Below, piece by piece: positions 29,495 to 38,042 of a stretch of 38,042 bases of DNA. Under the pieces are notes generated by a model. That model was not told the origin of the DNA and searched no databases. It worked only from the letters and a program-made list of their open reading frames with translations. A program made the position numbers and the translations under genes. Source of the stretch: Gnetum montanum (taxonomy: Eukaryota; Streptophyta; Gnetopsida; Gnetales; Gnetaceae); assembly GCA_015680685.1 (NCBI GenBank), contig MNCI01003573.1:1131009-1169050 (forward strand), given 5' to 3'. Position 1 is the stretch's first letter. Each line of letters begins with the position of its first letter.

Positions 29495-31830
29495 ATGTCT
29501 CCTTCTTCGTATGAAAGTGTTTTACCACCTAGGTTTAATACAGGGAACAATCGTAGATGTAGTACACATGATAATCCGCCAATCCCTCAACAGTTTCGTG
29601 TGGTATATGTTCATCCCAATGAATATGTATCAAACTTTACCTTTATCCTCCACTAGGATGAACAACTGCATTGGTGAGATTTAGAAGGTAACATAGTGTT
29701 ACCTCCTGATCGCTTTGTCCCGGGCATGCTTCTTTGTGATCTCACATGAATTGGTATGCAACACTTACAAGCAGAGTACGTTGTGCATGATCATGACTTG
29801 AGAGAGTATCGACCCACGGAGGTACAATGTCAAAGGAATTTGCAACAGGAGAGACATCATGAATCCATGAAGGAAAAGTTATCGCAGAATGTCCCACATG
29901 TCCTAAACAAAAATGAGGGTGATGAACTTGCCATAGGCAGTCTACCACATAATGATGTTCCTCCCGTTGACTTCGGTCAAGTGGTTGTGTATCAGAATCT
30001 TTACTCAACTATCCATAAGCCATATTTTAGTACTGATAGACATAAAGGGTCTGAAAAAGGAACATGAACACATGACAAAAATGGACATTCTGATTGTAAC
30101 CGCAATCGGGGCCATGACCACCGAAGAGAAGGAAGCAGACACCATCATGGTAATGGTCCTCCTTCTTCTTCACCTTCATCATCTCCTTCATCCTCTCCTT
30201 CAGGATTTGGATGTAGTCACATGGAAAAAGACCATGAGGATAAGGGTAGGTGAAATGGGAGTCATAGACAAAGTAGTTGAGAAAGGGGATGAGGGCACTT
30301 TAGAGAAACACACTATGAAAGAAGGAAGAGTAAGGAACAACATGGGCATCATAGAAATCATAGACAAGACGATCACGATGAATCCCTAATTGCTACTTGA
30401 AGTATGCTAGACATAACTAAGGTTGTTAGGATCCCAAAAAGGCACCAAAAAGATAGTAGGATCAAGAGATTAGACATGAACAACATCCCACGATTTGAAG
30501 GGGGATACAACGCTGATCCTCAAAATCATATACAAGCATTTCATGATGCATGTGCCTTACAAAACATAGAAAAAAATCGTAAAATCTTAAGTTGTTCCCA
30601 TGGACACTAGTCAAAGAAGCGGAGAGTTGGTATTGGTCCTTAGAATCAGAATCCATTCATAGGTGGAGTACCATGTTAGAATTATTCAACGATAAGTACC
30701 AAACATACTCCCGAGTGTCCAACCTACGAAAGAAAATCCAAGGATGGACACAAGGAGGCCATGAACCCTTGGATGCTACCATGGGCCACTATTATGCACT
30801 ATTACATTGTTGTCTTGGCCATGGTTATTCACATAGGATCAACTACGTCATCTCATAGATGGGCTTAGGCATAAAATGTGAAGGACCCTTGGGACGTATG
30901 CCCAAGGGAGGCTATTTGAGCTTAGGATCCATCAAGTTCAAAGATTATTGGAGAAAGTTGCTAAAGAAGAAGGTGAGTTAAGAAAAAGAGAGAGTATGGA
31001 AGAATATAACATAGATTCTTCCCTTCGAAAGAAGGGAGTAAGATTTTGTGAGGATGAAGAAGAGTCACCACTCGAAGAGATGGTGAATAGGAAAACTTTG
31101 CCCATCCAAAAATTAGCATCAGAAGTATCGAAAAAGATAGACCAAATGTGGGATTCCCTAGATGATAGATTTCAAACTGTTCTTAAAATAGTAGAGGAGT
31201 CTAGAGAGTAAGGTATTGATCATGAAAAAAGAAAAAAGAGAGAAACTGAACATGCACGTAACAAGGGTAAGGGCAAAGTTGCGATCATCGAGGAGGTTGT
31301 GAATTCAGATACAGATAATGATAGTGGATGAGAGATATGCCAATATGACCATCCTAAGGGATGTTTCCCTATAATCTCACATCTGCATGAGTCTGGGGTG
31401 TATGCACTCAACCCACAATTAAATAAAAGGCAAACACCCCAAAAGTTACCTTATCCTCAAGGTAACCCAAGGTAGTTCTACCAACCATTAACATATTATC
31501 TAAGTGGAACTCCACCACAACCAATTGAGCAATATCAATAGTGGAAATACCCACAATTATGGGGAATGCCACCACCAAGGGAATAGTATCCTTACTAGTA
31601 ACATGACCTGTATGGATATTACATGCAGCAGCCAATCTCTCCATGTGACTCGACTAGTCACGTTACTCCTCAACCTCACTACCAAGCTCCTGAGTATTAT
31701 AGGACTCCTTCTCCTAAGGGCGATATTCCACAAACATACCATCCTTGTCATCTGGTTGCACCTCTTCCACCCTTAACTCCATTACCAATTGCTCCAGCTA
31801 TGCAGGGTGGACTCCCTACCCAACCGTAGC
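29495..31830 (+). pseudogene. Element B gag and Pro/Gln/Tyr-rich tail
   Basis: The start is the ATG at 29495 (MSPSSYESVLPPRF); the same start is present in element A. The first frame stops at a TAG (29654-29656) where element A has a Gln codon. Recognisable pieces follow in changing frames: IGMQHLQAEYVV (about 29751-29786), a Ser/Pro run (about 30150-30200), a His/Arg-rich stretch, DMNNIPRFEGGYNADPQNH (about 30472-30530), KKGVRFCEDEEESPLEEMV (31032-31085) and a Tyr/Pro/Gln-rich tail with YYRTPSPKGD (about 31695-31725). Gag should form the particle shell. No CCHC knuckle was seen. Confidence 0.8.
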
Positions 31831-32009
31831 AACGTAATGCCACAAGGGCTATAAACCATCAACTTACTATTGGTTTTGACAACTGCATGAAGAAAAGACC
31901 TTTCTTTAGAACCAATAGTCCAAGTAAGCCTATGCAACCACATGTGGCTGATTCTTTAACCACGTCACTATCACTTGAATCTTCGGAGCTTCCTTCAACC
32001 CAAGAACCA

Positions 32010-32520
32010 TGCTCAATGCATATGGTCATGTTAACTTATGATGTCACTAATTGGATACAAGCTGGCCATCTTCCTAGAAAATTCTCTGATCCTGGGAGTC
32101 CTCTGATATATCTACAAATTGTTGGAAATGAAATATGCAAGGTTCTTTTAATTCAGGTTCCGGTGTCAACCTAATCTCTCAAGGAATGTACAAAGCCTGG
32201 AACTTGCCTCCACTAAAAAATAGTAACATTCGTTTAGAGTTGGCCGACCAGTCCATCACTGTCCCGTTGGGACTAGTGGAGAACATTGTCACCACTGTTT
32301 GTGGGTGGTCATATCTAGCCAACTTTCTAGTGATTCAAGTAAACAACGGTAAGGGGAACTTTCCAATCATAATGGGAAGAGCATGGTTAAGAACAATTGA
32401 CGTGCACCTAGGAATCCACAATCTTTCCCTGGAAATATCAAAGGAAAATACATTTGGAAAGATTGAGAAGAAGAAAGTTCCATGCATCACATATAGTGAC
32501 ACAAGCTATAATTACATGTA
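32010..32520 (+). pseudogene. Element B retropepsin-like protease
   Basis: The + strand carries HLPRKFSDPGSPLIYLQIVG, SGSGVNLISQGMYKAWNLPP and FPIIMGRAWLRTID, the same backbone as the element A protease. At the active site (about 32150) one base is missing relative to A and the Asp codon has become AAT, giving N-S-G in the shifted frame. The catalytic Asp is therefore lost as well as the frame. Confidence 0.8.
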
Positions 32521-33062
32521 GAAGTCATGGTTTGTACAACGTTTAACATTGCCTGCATGTAACCAGTGTGCACAAGTGACTGATATACAAAGATGCCTGT
32601 ATGCAGCAACCACAAGATAGGAAGGCACCCAGTGGCTAATAGCTGATCAAGAGAGTAGTTAAAATATATGCATGAAACCAATTGAGGGTTTGACTTGTGC
32701 TTACAGCAATAGCATAGACACATTAGAGCAAGTCCATTGCTAACTTCCAAGTCTTGACCTTGAAAATATCAACTAGGGGAAGTTGGAAATCCCTAATAAG
32801 TTTAAGTAAGAGCCCCTTGAGCTAAAACCATTATCCATCGGTATGGAATACATGTTTCTTAAAAAGGGAAAACTAGTAATTATTAATGTGAAGCTTGCTC
32901 ATCAACAAAAAGAGAGACTGCTGAAGGTGATAAACAAATGGTCGAAAGCCTTTGGTTGGTCATATCCTGAATTAACTGGAATAGATCCTAGGATATGCTA
33001 GCACAGAATTTACACCAACCCCTCCATGAAGCCTTGAAGATAACCATAGAGGTGATTGAACT

Positions 33063-33710
33063 CAAAGCTTAAGAAAGTGATTAAGGAAAAAATTGAACAA
33101 CTTCTAAAAGCTGGGTTCATCTACCCCATTATTGATAGTGAATGGGTTAGCCCCTTAGTTATAGTGCCCAAAAAGGGAGGAAAATAGAGGGTATGCATAG
33201 ATGTTAGGCTATTGAATATGGAAACATTCAAAGACCACTTTCTATTGCCATTCGTAGACTAAGTCTTAAACACCATTGTAGGGTATTGCTACTATAGTTT
33301 TTTGGATGGGTACAGTGGGTACAACCAGATACAAATAGCCTCAGAAGACCAAGATAAGACTACGTTCACCAGTCCTTGGGGAACATTTTCATACAAACAG
33401 ATGCTGTTTGAATTATGTAATGCCCCTGCAACATTTCAACAATTAGTTCTAAGCATATTTTAGTAGTAGATAGGAAATGGTGTGGAGGTCTTCATGGACG
33501 ACTTCACCACCTACGGAGCAAACTTTGATCAAGCCTTGGATCGGTTAGAGCAAGTATTAAATTGATGTGTAGAAACTAATTTAAGGATCAATTGGCAAGA
33601 AATCCATTTAATGGACCAAGAAGGCATAGTATTAGGGCATAAGATCTCACAAATAGGGATAGCGGTAGACCCTAAAAAGATCAAAGTTATCCAGAAACTA
33701 TAAAAGATAT
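33063..33710 (+). pseudogene. Element B reverse transcriptase
   Basis: RT motifs follow in order: KLKKVIKEKIEQLLKAGFIY, VSPLVIVPKKGGK, FLDGYSGYNQIQIA (about 33301-33340), TTFTSPWGTFSYKQM, LCNAPATFQQ and the catalytic box VFMDDFTTYG (FMDD at 33491-33502), then EGIVLGHKISQ (about 33622-33655). The two Asp residues of the box are intact. At least six stops interrupt the frame, including TAG in place of the Trp codon of KWRVC (about 33186) where element A still has TGG. Confidence 0.9.
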
Positions 33711-33715
33711 ATGGT

Positions 33716-34290
33716 CATTCCTTGGACACACTGGCTACTACAGATGCTTTATTGAGAACTTTTCAAAGGTTGCAAAATCATTGGTTGAATTAACAAAAAA
33801 GGATGTACCTTTTGAATGGACCAAGGAATGCAAACTAGCTTTTCAAACTTTAAAACAGAAGTTGGTAGAAACACCTATTCTACAAGCTCCTAACTGGTCT
33901 AGGCCATTCCACATAATGATTGATGTGTTAAAATATGATTTAAGAGCTATACTTACATAGTTAGATAACCAAAAACATCCTTATTACATCCACTATGCAA
34001 GTAGGAGTATTGCTGATGCACAACTCAACTACACTACAATAGAGAGAATTAATGGTTGTGTGTTTGCACTAGAAAAATTTAGGCACTATGTCTTGGGCTA
34101 TAAGGTATTTGTACACACAGATCATAGTGTAATAAGGTTCATAATGAATAAACCAATGGTGAGCCCTCGCATCATACGATGGCTTGTAATCTTACAAGAG
34201 TTTGATCTTATGATGATCAATCGTAAAGGCACCAAAAATGTAGATGTTGATCATTTATCTTGGTTGCTATGGGACAACAAAGAGGATGAG
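33716..34290 (+). pseudogene. Element B RNase H region
   Basis: After RT come a connection segment with SFLGHTGYYRCFIENFSKVA (about 33727-33770), FEWTKECKLAFQTLKQKL and IHYASRSIADAQLNYT (about 33989-34035). The RNase H core with KVFVHTDHSVIRFIMN (34102-34149) and RKGTKNVDVDHLSWL (34225-34269) follows. It would degrade RNA in RNA-DNA hybrids. The stretch 34060-34455 is an open 131-codon frame, the longest in element B, but upstream frames are broken. Confidence 0.85.
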
Positions 34291-34455
34291 TATCCAATTT
34301 TTGATTATTTCACAGATGAACTCCTCTTTGCAGGTATAGTGAATAATCAACTAACCATGGAGACAAATTGGTATAGTAGCATTCTCACCTATCTCCTTAC
34401 ACAACAAACACCACAAGGGTTTGATGCTAAAAGGAAACGACCGTTTCTTCACTGA

Positions 34456-35440
34456 GCCAAGTATTTTATGGAAATCAATGGGCAACTTTACAAAGTATGT
34501 CCTAATGGCTTGGTCCGATGGTGTGTTCCTGATGTAGATCAACTGCAAGTTCTCCAAGATGCTCATGAGGGTCCTTGTGGGGGTCATTACGCTTGGAGAT
34601 GAACAACCATTAAGATCTTGCTTGTAGGATATTATTGGCCTACATTGTTATGGGATGCCCATCATTTCGTCAAATCTTGTGAGTGCTGTCAACATGATGG
34701 GGGGATGACTGCTAGCATGTAGGGTCCACAACAGTGGATCCAACCTTTAGAACCCTTCAACATTTGGGGAATTGATTTTATGGGGTTGATTACATCAATG
34801 TCCAATGGAAAAGCTTATATTATTATTGTCATTGATTACCTTACAAAATGAGTAGAAGTAGTTGCTATTAAGGATTGTACATCATCTACAGCTGCATGAT
34901 TTGTTCAACAACAAATCGTAAATAGGTTTGGTGTGCCTCATGCACTTATGTCAGACAATGGTATACACTTCATAGGTGCGACTTTTTGAAAATTAATGCA
35001 ATGCTTAGGGGTTGAGCATAAATTGACTACACCATATCACCTCCAAGCGAACAGTCAAGCTAAAGTCACCAACAGGGAAATTACAAAGATATTGACAAGA
35101 ACCATTAGCAAGTTTAGGTGAGATTAGAGCACTAAACTAAACAATGCTCTTTGGGCATCCACATGGAAACTCCCTCCAGGCTACTCTCCCTATGATTTAG
35201 TGTACGGTAAATTACCAATGCTTTCCATTCAAACCGAGCTTTGTACACTATCCATGGCTTGTGACCTCAACCTTGACCTCGATCTAGCACAAAAACAATG
35301 GTTGATGATCCTTAACCTGCTAGATGAGAATCAATTGGCCACCTTGTCATCTAACGAATTACACAAGGCCTTCAATAAACAATGTCATGACCTAAGAATT
35401 AGGAAAGTTAAATGTTAACCAAGAGATAAGGTTCTCTACT
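34456..35440 (+). pseudogene. Element B integrase
   Basis: An HHCC-like zinc region (DAHEGPCGGHYA and later CECCQH, about 34558-34695) precedes the catalytic core. The core shows WGIDFMGLI (first Asp, about 34768), HALMSDNGIHFIG (second Asp, about 34940-34978) and NREITKIL (catalytic Glu, about 35073-35095), the D,D35E arrangement. It would join retrotransposon DNA to the genome. Stops occur at several points, such as LTK*VEVVAI (about 34848). No chromodomain is recognised downstream. Confidence 0.88.
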
Positions 35441-35664
35441 AGAATCCCACATATGTGCTACAACGTACCAAATTTCAAACGTTGTGGGAAGGACCTTATG
35501 TCCTTCATGCAACTTTTCCTTCAGGGGCCATGATGGTATACAAACCTGAGATCCTAGATAAGAAACTGTTGGTCAATGTCCAACAAACCAAACCTTTCCA
35601 TGAGCTTAGATTAGCCAGTACTTGTACTACCTCTATTGGTGGACAACCTTGCTCGCTATTTTAG
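35441..35664 (+). pseudogene. Element B integrase C-terminal region
   Basis: A short open stretch with LQRTKFQTLWEGPYVLHATF and VNVQQTKPFHE matches the C-terminal WxGPY segment seen after the gypsy integrase core. It ends at 35664 and probably marks the end of pol. Confidence 0.7.
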
Positions 35665-37589
35665 ATCTCCTCCTTCCAACTTAGTTGTGGGGGAGATGGC
35701 CACCTATGCCAACCATTTTAGACCCTTAGCCCTTTTTGTATGTTTTTTTTTACACCTTTTTTATTTTACACATTTTTCAATTTTATTTCTTTTTTTTCTT
35801 ACACCATCATTCATATTTTTAATATTTCTTTGTTTGATTTACTTTCATTCATCATACAATAAGTGCTCATGATGGTGGATTGTATCATAATAATGTTGAT
35901 TGCTAATGTTTGGTTTTTACCTTTGAATTATGATGCTGATATTATAATATAGTTATTTTGATAAAATAGGCAATGAGTCCACATCGTCCATTCATCCATT
36001 TAACTTTGTGGTCTCCCTTGGCTTGGAACTGTATAGTTTCTTTTTTCTAATTAACTTCTTAATAAATTGGTGGCTTGGTATTTTTCAAACTAAAGGAAAG
36101 ACTCAATGGTTGAAATGGGTGTGACTTCAAGGGGATTTGATGCATTTGTGTTGGTCATTCTCTTGGGTGCTTGGATGCTTTTTCTTGGGTTTTCCCCCAT
36201 TCTACCATTGATTAAATATTAGGAAGCTAAGTGAATAAAAATAAGTCTTTGCATAGTGTGGTTCTCATGCAATAAAGAAAAAAGAAAAAAAGTGGGAATT
36301 CAAAGCATACCCCTTAGACATAATAAAGCAATATGGGCTACAAGCACTAGTTATGGAACTGGAAAGACATGTTACCCATGCCTGAAGGTTCTCTCTAACT
36401 AAGATCCTTTCTCGCTTCCTGCTTCTCCATCTCGCTCTCCTTGGGATGGCAGTGACTCTTTATGGAGGCATTCTTGTTGCTTCAAGAGGATGGATTGGCC
36501 AAGTGTATTGATGCGAGGTCACTGAGTGTGGTTGGTTTGGGTCTAGATTTGGAATGAGTTCTACTTAGTCACATTAACCATGAAATTCATAAGGGACTTC
36601 ACACAACTTTGCTCTTGGGATTCCATTCCATTTCTACTCTCCATCTTTCTTTCCATTTTCCACCTCATTTCTAGTTTTATGATTAGTCCATATCTTGGTT
36701 GATGCATTGTTTTTCCATGGTAAAGTTTTATGGGTAAGTTTTTAACTCGTTCTTTTAAATGAAATTCCTAGAGCCTATGGACTTTTTGGTTTGCGGGTTG
36801 TCAGGGCATAAAGGGCATGAGCCTACTTTGGGGAGGACCCACTGGCATTCCTTTTTGGTGCAATTGTTAAATTATTATCCTTAAAAATTTCTTGCAATTA
36901 GCAATTTCTCATTTCATCCCCATCCATGACATCCACTTTATTGGTGTTGCTATTGTTATTTTTCCCATATTTCTTGTTCCTTATATTTTTCCATCTTATT
37001 GCTACCAGAGGTTTGATCCCTGGCATAAATTTTTCAATTTCTCCATTCTACTACTTGCCTAACCCTTACTCCTTGGGTAGTTATTAGTAATAAACCTCTA
37101 TCCCAGTTTCTGCCATAACCACAACCTAGCCAATGCACTTTATATCGAGGCAAGGTATCAATTACATTGTGGCTTACTTATCCTTGCTCATTCGTGACTG
37201 TGTTGTGTGTGTAGATGGTGATTACATGAACTATGGACTGGAATAGGAGGAAGCACTCATGATGGACTGGAGCTAGATCATTTACATCAGGAACAAGTCT
37301 AGTCATGTGGCTATGGATAAACAATAGAGGGCGCAATCTTGGCATTGGTAGCAACATGCCTCATTTTCTTTTCTCCCTCTTTCTCTTCAAGCTGTCAAGT
37401 GAAGGTCTGGATGTTATCCATGTACAGTGTTCACCACAAAGGGTGTGAACACCAATGTTGCAATATGTTTGTTGATCTGTTCACGAGGCACTTTGAGTCT
37501 ATTATTCCCTGTCGCTGTTAGTTCTCATTTAGTTAATAATCCCATACCTTCCCAATATTTTGTAAGGAACTTGAGGATGAGTTTTCATT
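35665..37589 (+). other. Element B non-coding spacer between pol and 3' LTR
   Basis: About 1.9 kb without a significant open frame or recognisable protein on either strand. A G-rich string GTGGGGGAGATGG is near 35687. Some Tat/Athila gypsy elements carry an extra ORF here; I cannot recognise one. Confidence 0.6.
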
Positions 37590-37603
37590 TAGTCATGGGG
37601 GTA
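37590..37603 (+). other. Element B polypurine tract
   Basis: AGTCATGGGGGTA directly precedes the 3' LTR start TGATGAG. A G-rich tract at this place primes plus-strand DNA synthesis in LTR retrotransposons. Confidence 0.65.
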
Positions 37604-38042
37604 TGATGAGCCGTGATATCATGTTTGCGATATCGTGGCCTTCCATGTGATATCACGTATGTGATATTGCAGCCTGCCTCATTGCCTATAAATAAGAGGA
37701 GGGCACACTTGGTTTGCATAGTTAGTCTTAGTCCCTTACCCAAACTCTTGCCTTTTCTCCCTCTTAGAGTTAGAATTATTTCTACGTGCTCGCAGTAGGA
37801 GTCATAAAGTAAATAGATCTTTATTCGAGCATTGTGTACTTGAGCATACCTTGTGTATGACAATAAAGTGAACTTTGTGATAAACCTTGTAGCATTTAGA
37901 ATAGATTAATTAATGTTAATTACTGTTACTTAATGCTTTTCTTAGTTAATTAATGATTCTCTCTCATCCTACAACTCTCCTAAGTAAGCACACACAGTAC
38001 GATCACTTCGAGCATGCGTGTAACACTTGGTAACCTAGTAAT
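37604..38042 (+). mobile_element. Element B 3' LTR (partial, cut by window end)
   Basis: It aligns with the first 439 bp of the 5' LTR. The TATA box is at 37687-37694 and the poly(A) segment at 37819-37868. By hand I count about 39 differences from the 5' LTR, mostly C/T and G/A. Confidence 0.93.

Larger units (their letters stand above)
28550..38042 (+). mobile_element. Element B: Ty3/gypsy retrotransposon, nearly complete, inserted in element C
   Basis: In order: 5' LTR (28550-29358), primer site, gag, protease, RT, RNase H, integrase, a long non-coding spacer, a polypurine tract and a 3' LTR from 37604 that runs off the window. If the 3' LTR is as long as the 5' one, the element ends about 370 bp past the edge. 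The two LTRs differ at roughly 9% of positions over 439 bp by hand count, mostly transitions, so the insertion is old. Integrase lies after RT and RNase H, which defines Ty3/gypsy. No chromodomain is recognised. Every domain has stops, so the copy cannot move on its own. Confidence 0.93.

Noticed and set aside
37585-37863. Minus-strand open frame over the element B 3' LTR (and its twin at 28546-28842)
   Set aside because: Antisense to a well-defined LTR and present only because the LTR is low in stops on that strand; no protein family resemblance.

Overview
The window reads as a piece of a large plant nuclear genome, most likely a gymnosperm (conifer-like). It holds one nuclear gene with GT-AG introns up to 5 kb, embedded in old, nested, stop-ridden LTR retrotransposons, LINE fragments and SINE-like pieces. 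The conifer placement is inference from intron length and repeat style. No bacterial feature, rRNA, tRNA or CRISPR array was seen.

The only gene that looks functional is on the + strand at 8412-21178. It has seven exons encoding a 403-residue chloroplast-targeted EamA/drug-metabolite-transporter protein of the WAT1-related At3g02690 type. All exon joins are in frame and use GT..AG. Its introns carry a LINE endonuclease fragment (intron 3), an L1-like LINE, an LTR fragment and an RTE-type LINE 3' end (intron 4), and SINE-like pieces (introns 2, 4 and 5).

Left flank (1-6212): a minus-strand Ty3/gypsy element (element A) with 5' LTR 5382-6212, a tRNA-Asp-like primer site, gag, protease and the start of reverse transcriptase. 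Two related LTRs have inserted into it. One is a solo LTR at 1867-2818 with a perfect 5-bp target duplication (TAAAG). The other (1-486) runs off the left edge and begins exactly inside the RT.

Right flank (22.7-38.0 kb): a copia-like fragment whose LTR/primer-site/gag start is tandemly triplicated (531-bp period). Then come two minus-strand LTR-like segments, and a + strand gypsy element C (LTR 26712-27526). C's gag is interrupted at 28550 by a nearly complete gypsy element B (5' LTR 28550-29358, gag, PR, RT, RNase H, IN, 3' LTR from 37604 past the window end). A, B, C and the extra LTRs share TGATG...CATCA ends and a ~50-bp poly(A)-signal segment bounded by CTTTATT/AATAAAG, but differ in their U3 regions.

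I found no convincing new gene system. The most interesting signals are in the mobile elements: swapped U3 modules with different palindromic arrays, a conserved possible poly(A) stem-loop, the triplicated copia 5' end, and an inverted 10-bp motif array shared by two LTRs.
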